Shown here: positions 25,053 to 33,914 of the stretch, piece after piece
Layout: each line of letters begins with the position of its first letter
How positions within the stretch are numbered: the first letter of the stretch is position 1
DNA from: Mycobacterium sp. D16Q13
GTDB taxonomy: Bacteria > Actinomycetota > Actinomycetes > Mycobacteriales > Mycobacteriaceae
Direction of reading: 5' to 3'
Assembly: GCF_002013375.1 (NCBI RefSeq)
Contig: NZ_MAEW01000017.1
Location: forward strand, 124,001-188,000
Length of the DNA: 64,000 bases
The notes under the pieces: generated by a model
The model's database searches: none
What the model saw: only the letters and a program-made list of their open reading frames with translations
Told to the model about the DNA's origin: nothing
Made by a program: the position numbers and the translations under genes

Positions 25053-25580
25053 ATGGCGTCCGCTCGGGCTTTTGGATGTATCGGCGCGCTGGCGACCAGC
25101 GGCTTGTTACTGGCGCCGTCGGCTGTCGCTGAACCGCAATTACCGGATCTGGATCGGTATACCGCGGTGAATACGTCCGACTATACGGTTGCGATCCCAA
25201 CCAGCGGCTATAACGGTGCCGTGAGCAGCGTGCAGTTCAGCACCCCAGCGGGCCAAAACTGCAGTGTGGTGATCAATGTTCGAGGTATGTGGGACATCGC
25301 GACGTGCACCGGGCGGATTCCAGGGAGTAGCCATAACAGCGTGACTGCGAGCTACATGGAAGCCGGTAAATTCGGCGACTCTCCGCCCAGTTCCGGGCAG
25401 CCGAAACTGTTGCCGGCGGGTAGCAAGGTCGTGTTCACCCGCGGGGTATGGACCGGCACTTGCGCGGTTGACGAGGCGACCACCGCCTGTGTTGTCGAGA
25501 TCGTCCCAGGACCTGGCGAGTCAACCTCAAGGGCTCCCCACGGGTTCGTGCTCGGCCCAGAGGACAGCTCGACTTTCTAG
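25053..25580 (+). CDS. Secreted hypothetical protein
   Basis: 175 residues with a signal peptide (GCIGALATSGLLLAPSAVA-EP). The mature part is beta-rich with four Cys (GQNCSVV, IATCTG, GTCAV, TACVV) that could form two disulfides. Family not recognised. The 286 bases before it (24767-25052) show no supported gene. Confidence 0.65.
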   Translation: MASARAFGCIGALATSGLLLAPSAVAEPQLPDLDRYTAVNTSDYTVAIPTSGYNGAVSSVQFSTPAGQNCSVVINVRGMWDIATCTGRIPGSSHNSVTASYMEAGKFGDSPPSSGQPKLLPAGSKVVFTRGVWTGTCAVDEATTACVVEIVPGPGESTSRAPHGFVLGPEDSSTF

Positions 25581-25679
25581 ATAGCTCACCGTGATTCAAC
25601 GGTGAAGCGCCTTGCCGAAGCCTGGCTTGGCCTTGAAATCTCTTCCGAGTGGCGGCGTGAGTGCGTCTAGCGCGGGAGG

Positions 25680-25995
25680 TTAGAGGTCGACCTCAACGGG
25701 ATGTTCGCCCAAGGGTTCAATTACGATTCGCACATCGTTCATTTGTTCGATCGAGCGCGTGGTATCTATCACGCTCTGCAGGGTTCCTTCAATGATCATG
25801 TACGCGGCCCGGTTCATCCGTTTGTAGAACTCGTTCATTGACTCTGCGCTACGGAAAACGGGGAAATACCGTACGCCGGCACGCTCAAGCATGAAGACGC
25901 TCTTTGACCGTCGTTCGTCTCGCCAAAAGGCGTGGAATAGAAGACTTTTGAGTCAGTCGCAGCTGGTTCTGCTCGTTTCTTCCTAATAGCTTCAT
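25680..25995 (-). pseudogene. Frameshifted or two-part small gene, possibly SseB-like remnant
   Basis: A strong start (AAAGGAGATATC then ATG at 25995) opens a 36-codon frame that stops at 25885. A second frame (ATG 25892 to 25680, 70 codons) overlaps it by 8 bases and contains GVRYFPVFRSAESMNEF and DVRIVIEPLGEHPVEV, reminiscent of SseB-type domains. Upstream of 25892 the second frame is also open and reads protein-like (FHAFWRDERRSKSVF), which argues for a frameshift in one original gene. Two coupled small ORFs are the alternative. The 300 bases from 25996 to the tRNA show nothing else. Confidence 0.45.
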
Positions 25996-26297
25996 GATAT
26001 CTCCTTTCGGTGGATCACTCGATGCCGAGGAACCACCGCGGTGGGATGCGCTGGCTCAGGACCAGCCTCTCCGCTACTCCAACCGTTGGCACGAGGCCGC
26101 CACTTCGATCGCAACACCGCTCCAACAATGATCAGGCTGACGATCAGCCGTCGAGCCCTTACCGCCACATCTGCCCTGCTGAACCCATCGGGTCACATCC
26201 ATACCACCGGACAACACCCCCGCCTCGCCAACAGCCAGCGTCCGAAGCACCCCGCCAACCCGCTAGAGTTTTAGACGCCTATTCACATAGGACCCCC

Positions 26298-26370
26298 GCC
26301 CTCGTAGCTCAGGGGATAGAGCACGGCTCTCCTAAAGCCGGTGTCGCAGGTTCGAATCCTGCCGAGGGCA
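26298..26370 (+). tRNA. tRNA-Arg (anticodon CCT)
   Basis: A full cloverleaf: acceptor GCCCTCG/CGAGGGC, D stem GCTC/GAGC, anticodon stem CGGCT/AGCCG with loop CTCCTAA (anticodon CCT at 26331-26333), T arm GCAGG-TTCGAAT-CCTGC, discriminator A, no encoded CCA. tRNA genes are common integration sites, but no integrase or direct repeat of its 3' end was seen nearby. Confidence 0.97.
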
Positions 26371-26497
26371 CACAACTGCCAACTGGCGGACCGATCGCAC
26401 GCAGTCAGCTGCCGCCGAGGCCGCACTATTGCTGTGCCGGCAATACTCAGTTCCACATCCGGAACACTCAGCGCGACTCTTGCCACACAATGAGCCC

Positions 26498-27580
26498 GTG
26501 CCCAGCAACCGAAGACGTAGGCCGCGACGCGGTCGAACCCCCGAGCAGGAATACCGGTTCGTCACAGGTGCTCTCGGCCCACGAAACCTGAGGCATTTGA
26601 AGGTCACCATCGGGTTGCTGTGTATGTGCATCCTCCCCTTGGGGACCATCGTCAATACGCACCCGCTGGGCCCACAGGGGACCGGGCGCATCATCCACCA
26701 ATCGCTCATCGCGGTCTCGTTCCTGGTGGGCGTGTGCTGGATGGTCCGCCCGTGGCCAAGCAGACGCTGGGCAATCTCCTTTGTCGTGTGGGCGGACCTC
26801 TCATTCGCGGTATCCGCCTGGATGTACGCCGGGCCGATGATGCGACTCGCGCCGATTCTGTATATGAGCACGGTCGGCGTCTTCGCCGCGTTTCTGCTGG
26901 GTTGGCGGGTGCTTGGCGTCCACTGTGTCTTCGCGTCAGCCGTGCTCGGCTCGATCACGTTCTGGAACATCCACACCGGCGCGGCGACCTTCCTGGATCA
27001 GTTCCTCTACAACGCCCCGGCATTCACCACCGTGGTCCTGCTGCCGATCCTCATCCAGGCGGTAATCGAAGGGGGTAGACGCTCGATCCGGGCCGCTGTC
27101 AGGGCCGCCAACCGAGACCCGCTGACCGGCCTGCTCAACCGCCGGGGCGTGCAATCCAGGTTTGAGTTCGAGCTGCGCAAGCGGACGGATCCAGCGACGG
27201 TTGTCGTGATGGTGGCCGATGTGGACAGGTTCAAAGAGCTCAACGACACCTACGGCCACGAAGCCGGCGACAGAACATTGCAGGCCATCGCGGACACACT
27301 GTTCGCAAACACCCGGGGCGGCGATATCGCCGCCCGCATCGGCGGTGACGAGTTCATGGTCGTTGCGTTCGTGGACAATACCGACGACATCGCCGCGATC
27401 AACGCGCGAATCCGCAATGCACCGATACGCTCTGGCACTCCCGAGACCTCGATGAGCATAGGCATCGCCTGGTTGTCCACTGACGCAGAGGACTTCAGCT
27501 TCGAATCCCTCACCCGGGAGGCAGATTTCAGGCTCTACGAAGCGAAGCGCGACCGGGCACCGCGCGGATCCACGGCCTGA
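26498..27580 (+). CDS. Membrane-bound GGDEF (diguanylate cyclase) protein
   Basis: About 360 residues. Roughly six N-terminal membrane helices are followed by a GGDEF domain: RDPLTGLLNRRGV at its start, DVDRFKELNDTYGHEAGDRTL for metal and substrate, and an intact RIGGDEF active site. It should make cyclic di-GMP at the membrane. The RxxD inhibitory site is not obvious. The start is uncertain: GTG 26498 is used, and an ATG at 26429 would extend it by 23 basic, Pro-rich residues. It lies just downstream of the tRNA. Confidence 0.85.
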   Translation: MPSNRRRRPRRGRTPEQEYRFVTGALGPRNLRHLKVTIGLLCMCILPLGTIVNTHPLGPQGTGRIIHQSLIAVSFLVGVCWMVRPWPSRRWAISFVVWADLSFAVSAWMYAGPMMRLAPILYMSTVGVFAAFLLGWRVLGVHCVFASAVLGSITFWNIHTGAATFLDQFLYNAPAFTTVVLLPILIQAVIEGGRRSIRAAVRAANRDPLTGLLNRRGVQSRFEFELRKRTDPATVVVMVADVDRFKELNDTYGHEAGDRTLQAIADTLFANTRGGDIAARIGGDEFMVVAFVDNTDDIAAINARIRNAPIRSGTPETSMSIGIAWLSTDAEDFSFESLTREADFRLYEAKRDRAPRGSTA

Positions 27581-27603
27581 TAAGGACACGTCCCACGCGG
27601 TCA

Positions 27604-27852
27604 CTAGCCATCAATGTGATCATCGCTGATTTGATAGCGCCGTTCTAAAGACACGATCCCTACCAGCAACGAGCCCCTGTACATCCACCAATCCGCATAG
27701 TCAGGCTCCTTCTTCCGCGACACCATCGAACAGTGATGATCTGCCGCGAACGCGGCCGCAAGACCTTGTCCTTCGTCCCAGTTAGCCACATATACGGATG
27801 TATTTCCATCCAGGCCGTAATCCGAGATACACAGCCGATAATACGTGCTCAA
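27604..27852 (-). CDS. Small hypothetical protein
   Basis: 82 residues beginning (TTG)STYYRLCISDYGLDG, rich in Tyr and Trp, with no signal or membrane segment. TTG start supported by GAGGAG that overlaps the end of the preceding gene; the two are separated by one base and are probably translated together. No family recognised. Confidence 0.55.
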   Translation of the reverse strand: MSTYYRLCISDYGLDGNTSVYVANWDEGQGLAAAFAADHHCSMVSRKKEPDYADWWMYRGSLLVGIVSLERRYQISDDHIDG

Positions 27853-27853
27853 T

Positions 27854-28513
27854 TTACTCCTCAGCTCTGTACGTGAGACGTATCGATATACCTAAACTTT
27901 GCACATCGAAGTGTTTAACCCGCGGTCGTAAATTCAACTTACGGAAACGAAAATAAGAATAGGCTTCTGCCGCAATAGGCACCGCGGCACCTTCGGCATT
28001 CGTCAGCTGAGCCGACACGGTCGCAATACTCCTTGGAGTACCGCCCGGCACCACATCTCTTTCAATCAGCCACGTGTCTCCAGCGATACGCATATGGGTG
28101 CCCCGAGGCATGCGTAACCTGAACGTCAAACCCTCGGGTTCACGTTCGTGAGATAAGTACAGTACGACCGCCATTCCGGGAACCACGGCCGGCAAATGCG
28201 CGCTATCAGCGCTTGAGGGCGAAATCGTAGGGTTGGTCTGCGCCCGCCCCAGCGCGGAATTCGGAGCCAAATCACTTAGCACATTACCTTTGACTTTGGC
28301 ATCACCGATATCAACGGTACTCACTAAACTCGCCGATTGATCTACAGAGTTTTGCAACGACAGGTGCGCTTGATCGAGATTATCCCAAGCGCTATCCGTT
28401 GGTAGCAGCGGAGCTACGAAGAAGAGTACGACTAATGAAACCCCGAGGAGTAATTTCATCGCCTCAGACCAGTGAAGTGCGGCAGCGCTCCAACCTAGTA
28501 CTGCATTAATCAT
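27854..28513 (-). CDS. Hypothetical membrane-anchored protein
   Basis: About 219 residues. An N-terminal membrane helix (MKLLLGVSLVVLFFVAPLLP) is followed by an outer domain with VVPGMAVVLYLSHEREPEG and PRGTHMRIAGDTWLIERD, beta-rich. Starts at 28513, 28459 or further upstream at 28603 are possible; none has a strong ribosome site. No family recognised. Base composition here is visibly less G+C rich than the flanking core genes. The 244 bases from 28604 to 28847 hold no supported gene. Confidence 0.55.
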   Translation of the reverse strand: MINAVLGWSAAALHWSEAMKLLLGVSLVVLFFVAPLLPTDSAWDNLDQAHLSLQNSVDQSASLVSTVDIGDAKVKGNVLSDLAPNSALGRAQTNPTISPSSADSAHLPAVVPGMAVVLYLSHEREPEGLTFRLRMPRGTHMRIAGDTWLIERDVVPGGTPRSIATVSAQLTNAEGAAVPIAAEAYSYFRFRKLNLRPRVKHFDVQSLGISIRLTYRAEE

Positions 28514-28847
28514 AGATGACCGTACGCCTTCAGGCCGCTTCCTGACATAGCGCTGCGATCGACCATGCAGCTTATTATTCTTGCTATGGCGCACATTCTG
28601 CATCCAGCTTTACAGATTAGCGCCATGACTATCCATAAATTGCCAACCGCGCCCATTCAGTGCCACATGAATCTGGGCATTAATGGAAGTCGGTTCCGAC
28701 AGACGATAGACGCGCAGCGGATGCAGATCGGATCCAGGCTTCGTGGGAGCCGTGAGGGTTACGCAGATCGCCGGACCCCTCACGGGTTGTTTATTGAGTT
28801 CCGGAGAATCTGCTTCAGGGCATAGATGGAAGACGGCGAGTCGCGAT

Positions 28848-29225
28848 TCAGCGCCGATGGCGTATCGACGGGTAGATGACGATCAATAGCGTTCCCGCAC
28901 CCACGGCGACGGCCGCGAGGATGAGCCCGGAGGCGATTCTCCACGTTGACGCCGAAGCAGTCTTTCGGGCCTCGCTGACCGAATTTTCCTGTTTACGGGC
29001 AGCATCACACCACAGCTTACGGAAGGTCTCCACATCGCCGTTGAGCTGGCGCACAACCAGATTGAGAATCTCCCATGACGGCAAGGCTCCCGGCGCGAAG
29101 ACCTTGGCGACCGTTGTATGACTGCACCCGATGGCCCGACTGATGCTGCGAAAACTGGGTCGGCCGGCCATGAAACGCAGTTCAACCAGCTCAGCATTTA
29201 ATGGGTCGACATGTACGTCAGGCAT
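28848..29225 (-). CDS. Helix-turn-helix protein with C-terminal membrane anchor
   Basis: About 125 residues. The N-terminal HTH reads PSFRSISRAIGCSHTTVAKVF followed by LPSWEILNLVVRQLNGDVETF, the style of XRE-like actinobacterial regulators. A charged linker leads to one C-terminal membrane helix (WRIASGLILAAVAVGAGTLLIVIY) and a basic end (RHRR). A DNA-binding domain held at the membrane suggests signalling by proximity or proteolysis. ATG 29225 is chosen; an upstream start adds 13 residues. Confidence 0.65.
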   Translation of the reverse strand: MPDVHVDPLNAELVELRFMAGRPSFRSISRAIGCSHTTVAKVFAPGALPSWEILNLVVRQLNGDVETFRKLWCDAARKQENSVSEARKTASASTWRIASGLILAAVAVGAGTLLIVIYPSIRHRR

Positions 29226-29282
29226 TATGCGAAAATTTCTTCCGCACATCTTCGTGTGGAACACTGTCCCTGCACATAGGAT

Positions 29283-30248
29283 CTATTGCCATCGTCGGGC
29301 TGCCCGGGGCGAATCAACTAGCACGGCATCCAGGCCCATTTTGCGGGCCAGGCGAAAATCATTTTCGGTGTTCACTGCAAATCCAATTGTTTTCATACCA
29401 GACTGTTGCGACCTGAAGCACTCAATAGATCCGGGATCCCAGAGCTCGGCGTCGGCGTGAGAAACGCCCGTCCCCAGCGTGAATTTCTCGGTCACAACGA
29501 CATCTCGATGAAGCTCAAATCCCGCCCATCTCCCAGTGCTTGGAGCTGGCTCGCATCGATGATTAAGTGCCATGTTCAAGAGCCGCTGACGAGTTACATC
29601 GCGACTTTCGGCCACTTCTAGGCCACTCCGAGCCGCTAACGCAGTGACTTCCGAGTCTGTCGAGTAAACAATTGTTCGCTCCACGGCCGCTGCCTTGACT
29701 AGCACCGCGGATACGGCATCTACTAAAGGCTGGGCTGGCGTCTGCTTCAGGTCGAGAAACAGCGGCATACTCGGCGGGATCGCGGCAATTGCCTCTTCTA
29801 GAGTCGGTATCTGAACAACCTGCCGCCGATAAGGATTGCTATCGGCTTTGATGAAGTTCCATCCAGCATTCAGTTCTTTCAATTGCTTTAGCGTTTTCGA
29901 ATTTATCCGCCCACTCCCATTTGTCAATGCCGACAGATCGAGGGGACGATACAGTACGGGTATTCCATCACTACTAACCTGCACTGTTATCCACATTCCG
30001 CCTACGCCTGACTTTTCGGCGCTAGTAATTGCCAGAAGCGTGTTTTCTGGATAATCGCCAGAGCCGCCGCGATGTGCGATCAGCATTGGCTTCAAACCTG
30101 CGTCCGCGGCCAATTCATCGCCGGTTGATGGCCCTACAGTCTCCGCAAATGTCGCGTGCCCATTTTCATGATCGGGGTAGTGCCCGCATCCCGTCATTGC
30201 CAATGCCGCTACCACAAAGCCAGAAATTGACGACCAAGCACCGAGCAC
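29283..30248 (-). CDS. Glycerophosphodiester phosphodiesterase-like lipoprotein
   Basis: 321 residues. A short signal ends in a lipobox (LAMTGCG), so it is likely lipid-anchored outside the membrane. The GDPD barrel shows LIAHRGGSGDYPENTLLAI (catalytic His-Arg and the metal Glu), but the second conserved region reads VQVSSDGIPVLYRPLDLSALTNGSGRI, where the usual H-D is replaced (Y-R-P), so catalysis may be altered. GTG start with GAGGTGAG upstream. The region is visibly lower in G+C. Confidence 0.72.
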   Translation of the reverse strand: MLGAWSSISGFVVAALAMTGCGHYPDHENGHATFAETVGPSTGDELAADAGLKPMLIAHRGGSGDYPENTLLAITSAEKSGVGGMWITVQVSSDGIPVLYRPLDLSALTNGSGRINSKTLKQLKELNAGWNFIKADSNPYRRQVVQIPTLEEAIAAIPPSMPLFLDLKQTPAQPLVDAVSAVLVKAAAVERTIVYSTDSEVTALAARSGLEVAESRDVTRQRLLNMALNHRCEPAPSTGRWAGFELHRDVVVTEKFTLGTGVSHADAELWDPGSIECFRSQQSGMKTIGFAVNTENDFRLARKMGLDAVLVDSPRAARRWQ

Positions 30249-30573
30249 TTACAACTCACCTCATCAGAAAGCAACGCAGTTCATCCAACAACACGTAGGG
30301 AATGCACTTAACAGAAAGACTAAGACACTAGGTGTCATACTGTCAACACCGTGTTTTTCGCATAAGTGTCTTACTGCTCGCCAGTACTTAACCCACTGAC
30401 GCCGCGCTAATTTGGATCGACCGATTGAATGCTGAAACCATCCGGTCCGCAAAGAAATCCGGCTGATTGGCCGGTGGGCGACTATCTGCTGCCCGCTACG
30501 GCACCGTACGTGCAATCTGCAACAGGTGGCCTAATGCCTGGCCATCAACGGCCACACCGCGGCCCGCCGAACG
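30249..30573. other. Non-coding AT-rich spacer with inverted repeats
   Basis: No supported gene. It holds GACAC-TAG-GTGTC (30324-30336) and longer-range arms TAAGACAC (30321-30328) and GTGTCTTA (30366-30373). These sit upstream of the GDPD gene and beyond the end of the sugar transferase, so they could be operators for the former. Confidence 0.4.
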
Positions 30574-32040
30574 TCAGTAGGCGCCCTCGCTGCGCACCAC
30601 CGCGCCGACGGTCCGAGAAATGATGCGGATGTCGAGGCCCATGGACCAGTTGTCGACATACGAGATGTCATGGCGGATGGACTCGTCGACCGAAAGGTCG
30701 TTACGGCCGCTGACCTGCCATTGCCCAGTGACACCCGGCTTGACGAGCAGTCGCCGCCGCATGGTCTCGTCGTAGGCGTCGACCTCTCGCTGCACCTGAG
30801 GCCGCGGGCCGACAACGCTCATGTCACCGAACAGCACGTTGAAGAACTGGGGAAGCTCATCGAGGCTGTACTTCCGGATGAACGCCCCCACCGGGGTGAC
30901 ACGCGGGTCTTCCTTCGCTTTGAAGAAGACGGGTGTGCTGCCCGCCGAGTCGATCATCGCCGCGGTATCACGGTCGGCACCCGTGTACATGCTGCGGAAC
31001 TTGATCATCCGAAATGGCATACCGTCCAACCCAATTCGCTCGGACACGTAGAACACTGGTCCGGTGCTGGTGAGCTTGATGGCCACGGCAATCGCGATCA
31101 TCACCGGCGCGGTGGCCATGATGGCGGCAGCGGCGAACGCCATGTCGAATGCTTCCTTGGACATCGAACGCGCACGGCGGTAGCCCGGAGCCAGCATCTC
31201 CAACATGTGGACCCGCTCAAGGCCCCGATCAGCTGTCGTCACGGCGGCCTCGTCCACGTCCCCCGGTGAGACCGCAAGCTCAATTCCCAGATCTCCAAGT
31301 TCGGATGCCAGACGGGAAAGCTCCTTACGCCCCAGGCTATCCGTCATCGCGACGGCGACGATCTGAGCAGATGTCCGCTGCGCCGCCTCGACCACATGCC
31401 GGTCGTCGCCGACGACCGGCACGCGGTGATCGCCCACCTCGATTGCCGATTCACCGAGCAATCGGTCAGCTCCCGGGGTGCACGCGCCGACAACCTCGAA
31501 ACCACTGCCCCGGTGACGGCTGAACACAGCGACCATCTCCCGGACAGCGTCGTCGTCACCCGCCAACAGCACCGAGGTCTTACCCTCCGCACCCCATAGA
31601 CGTCGCAGCACATATCGGGCCATGAAGATGCCGAGCAGCCCCAGCGGTATTTCGATAATGAGATGCCGCATGTCAAGCAGCTCGATACGCGAGATGAGGT
31701 AGGTGAGCAGCACGATGGTGAACAGCTGGAACGTGACACTGACGACCGTCTGCCATTGCTGCAGCACCGCCCGCAGCGCCTTACCGGGCCCCACCGTGTG
31801 CAGCGATAGCGCAGCAAACCAGATGACTGCGATGCCGATATCCGTGGCCACGTACCAGCCGCCCAGGTCCTGTCTCCCGGACAAAAGATGATGCGCCAGC
31901 TGGTACGACACCAGGGAGGTGAGCGCGATGGCCACCAAGTCGGCGGCCGGCGCCCACCGTCGGTGCAGGTAGAACAGTCCCCCAGGGCGCGTTTCTACCC
32001 TCCGTTGAATTCCGTCATTGACGACGCTCTTTAAGACCAT
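30574..32040 (-). CDS. Polyprenyl-phosphate sugar-1-phosphate transferase (exopolysaccharide initiation)
   Basis: 488 residues of the WbaP/CpsE type. About five N-terminal membrane helices are followed by a CoA-binding-like nucleotide region (SVLLAGDDDAVREMV) and a C-terminal bacterial sugar transferase domain with IGLDGMPFRMIKFRSM, KYSLDELPQFFNVLFGDMSVVGPRP and VKPGVTGQWQVSGRND. It loads the first sugar phosphate onto undecaprenyl/decaprenyl phosphate at the inner membrane. It is divergent from the six-gene glycosyltransferase/flippase unit across a long spacer, so the two together form a polysaccharide locus. Confidence 0.93.
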   Translation of the reverse strand: MVLKSVVNDGIQRRVETRPGGLFYLHRRWAPAADLVAIALTSLVSYQLAHHLLSGRQDLGGWYVATDIGIAVIWFAALSLHTVGPGKALRAVLQQWQTVVSVTFQLFTIVLLTYLISRIELLDMRHLIIEIPLGLLGIFMARYVLRRLWGAEGKTSVLLAGDDDAVREMVAVFSRHRGSGFEVVGACTPGADRLLGESAIEVGDHRVPVVGDDRHVVEAAQRTSAQIVAVAMTDSLGRKELSRLASELGDLGIELAVSPGDVDEAAVTTADRGLERVHMLEMLAPGYRRARSMSKEAFDMAFAAAAIMATAPVMIAIAVAIKLTSTGPVFYVSERIGLDGMPFRMIKFRSMYTGADRDTAAMIDSAGSTPVFFKAKEDPRVTPVGAFIRKYSLDELPQFFNVLFGDMSVVGPRPQVQREVDAYDETMRRRLLVKPGVTGQWQVSGRNDLSVDESIRHDISYVDNWSMGLDIRIISRTVGAVVRSEGAY

Positions 32041-32150
32041 AAGTGCACTTGACCCGTTCGTTCATATCGGCTGATTCATATGGACGATTTCGGCAATTGA
32101 GCCCGACCTAATTACGTGTTGAGGTTTCCATAACAACCGAAAACACGCCA

Positions 32151-32166
32151 CGTGATGACAGTCACG
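32151..32166. promoter_or_regulatory. CRP-type binding site CGTGA-N6-TCACG
   Basis: A perfect palindrome matching the (C/T)GTGA-N6-TCAC(G/A) consensus of mycobacterial CRP. Its centre lies about 33 bases upstream of the small ORF at 32192 and about 118 bases upstream of the sugar transferase start, in the divergent control region of the polysaccharide locus. Confidence 0.6.
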
Positions 32167-32191
32167 CTACTTCACACACTGGAGGCTACAA

Positions 32192-32311
32192 ATGAAGGTT
32201 TTATTGCCGGGAAATAAGAATCATCTAACAAACATCTCCAGCGGCGGCTCTTTGCTAATTTTTACGCCAATCACACAACGCTCACCGGCAAGTAACATTT
32301 TCATAACATAA
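32192..32311 (+). CDS. 39-residue small ORF or leader peptide
   Basis: ATG at 32192 with GGAGG seven bases before it opens 39 codons: MKVLLPGNKNHLTNIS..., ending NIFIT. Its codons are AT-rich compared with the core genes. It lies right behind a CRP-type site and about 500 bases upstream of the first glycosyltransferase. It may be a leader peptide or a real small protein; no family recognised. Downstream, a 50-codon frame at 32336-32488 lacks a ribosome site and was not accepted; the rest of 32312-32822 shows no gene. Confidence 0.45.
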   Translation: MKVLLPGNKNHLTNISSGGSLLIFTPITQRSPASNIFIT

Positions 32312-32822
32312 CCAGGTCAAGGCAGTCCTAGCAACGTGGAACTCACCAGCTTCCATCAAGTACAGCGCTATCTCACCCACCACTGTCTCGATCGTTGCGG
32401 GCAAAATCAAGATACGCCCACATCCAGCCACGAATGGGCGCGCCTCTGTTCTCAGGTTGCGGACCATGCACCATGTGTTGCAGGCTAGAGATGGGTTGGT
32501 CATCTGGCGATGAGCGCTGGGCGCATCTAAACATCGGTGCGCCCGAGAATTCCAGATTTGAATAGCACCGCGATACTTGCGAATGCTATTTGGCCTACTC
32601 AGGCAATACGAGTATCGATGGATAATGAGCCGACCGCCGATCACGTGCACGCGTGCCGTGCGGGTCGAGTGTTGAACAAACATGAGACACGGGGGCCGAG
32701 CTCCCGACCGAGAATGCGCACGGTGGCGAAGGCACGGGCGGCGGTGTGTGACGCGCGACGTCGTCCCGGTGCCGCGCCGATCGTCGAGAGCAAAGAATGC
32801 AACAGTGGAGGCGAGGTCTGAG

Positions 32823-33914
32823 ATGCCGCCCATCAAAGTGCACATGACCGGATCCGAGTGGTTCTCATCGCTGCCCGGCGGGCTGAATCGCTACTTCACC
32901 GACCTGTTCACGGCGCTGCGCCACCGCGACAACATCGAACTGTCGGCCACCGCATTCGGGGAGCCGTCCGACGGCGGACGGTCTTGGGGCCCCACTGGCG
33001 GGCCCACCCGCTCCCGGGTTCTCACCGCATTCAACGATCGATCCGGGCTGCGGCGACCCGACATTCTGGATCGCCACTTCTGTCTCTACGGGCCATCGGC
33101 CACCGGATGGCGCACCCGCAGCCAACTGGTTGTGCACTTTCACGGGCCATGGGCGGCCGAGAGCAGGTTAGCGGGGGCGGGGGCCCTCCGGTCACACGCC
33201 AAGTACGTTGTCGAGCGTCTCCGGTACGCCGGCGCCGAGCGGTTGATTGTGCTGTCCGATCGATTTCGCGACGTTCTGATCGAGGACTATCGGATACCCG
33301 CCCATCGCATCGAGGTCATCGCACCCGGTGTCGACCTCGACAGATTCGGTCTGCTGCCACGATTGGATGCACCCACCGGCCGGCGAACGGTGCTGTGCGT
33401 GCGACGGCTCGAACGCCGTATGGGAATACATCGTCTTATCGAGGCGTGGCAGGCGGTCGTATCCACGCATCCGGATGCCTGCCTGATGATCGTCGGCACG
33501 GGCACTGCCGAGAGCGACCTGAGGGCGCAAGTCGCGGCCGCGCGTCTGGACGACAGCATCCAGTTCACCGGGCGCGTCGACGACCCGACCCTGACGCAGC
33601 TCTACACGCTCGCCGATTTCACCGTCGTGCCATCCGTGGCTCTTGAGGGTTTCGGATTGATCGCACTCGAATCCCTGGCCACCGGCCGGCCCGCGGTGGT
33701 CACCGACTGCGGCGGGCTTCCCGATGCGGTGCGCGGCCTGGACCCCTCATTGATCGTGCCCTCCGACAATGCCGAAGCACTTGCAGCACGTCTTATCTCG
33801 GCGCTCGAGGGCGTTCTCCCCAGCCCGCAGCAGTGCCGCCAGCACGCCGAGACCTTCTCCTGGTCCACTGCCGCGCAGCGTCACCACGCCGTGTATTCGG
33901 AGCTGAGCGCATGA
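32823..33914 (+). CDS. GT4-type glycosyltransferase
   Basis: 363 residues with two Rossmann-like halves (GT-B). N-terminal acceptor side: SEWFSSLPGGLNRYFTDL. Donor side: VIAPGVDLDRFG, RTVLCVRRLERRMGIHRLIEAW and the E-x7-E-like segment VPSVALEGFGLIALESLATGRPAVVTDCGG. It transfers an activated sugar in the cytoplasm to the growing lipid-linked glycan. ATG 32823 with a GGAGGCGAGG stretch upstream. First gene of the tightly overlapping plus-strand unit; its stop overlaps the next start (ATGA). Confidence 0.9.
   Translation: MPPIKVHMTGSEWFSSLPGGLNRYFTDLFTALRHRDNIELSATAFGEPSDGGRSWGPTGGPTRSRVLTAFNDRSGLRRPDILDRHFCLYGPSATGWRTRSQLVVHFHGPWAAESRLAGAGALRSHAKYVVERLRYAGAERLIVLSDRFRDVLIEDYRIPAHRIEVIAPGVDLDRFGLLPRLDAPTGRRTVLCVRRLERRMGIHRLIEAWQAVVSTHPDACLMIVGTGTAESDLRAQVAAARLDDSIQFTGRVDDPTLTQLYTLADFTVVPSVALEGFGLIALESLATGRPAVVTDCGGLPDAVRGLDPSLIVPSDNAEALAARLISALEGVLPSPQQCRQHAETFSWSTAAQRHHAVYSELSA

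Noticed and set aside
26298..26370. Prophage or island attachment at tRNA-Arg
   Set aside because: No integrase, no phage genes and no repeat of the tRNA 3' end found within the window.
28750..28785. Hairpin CCGTGAGGG/CCCTCACGG followed by GTTGTTT as a terminator
   Set aside because: An 18-base loop, no T-run of useful length, and no supported plus-strand gene in front of it.
28565..28825. Plus-strand 86-codon frame in the gap between two minus-strand genes
   Set aside because: No ribosome site and no protein-like sequence; likely chance.
32336..32488. 50-codon GTG frame downstream of the small ORF
   Set aside because: No ribosome site and an unusual His/Cys-rich composition; could not be supported.
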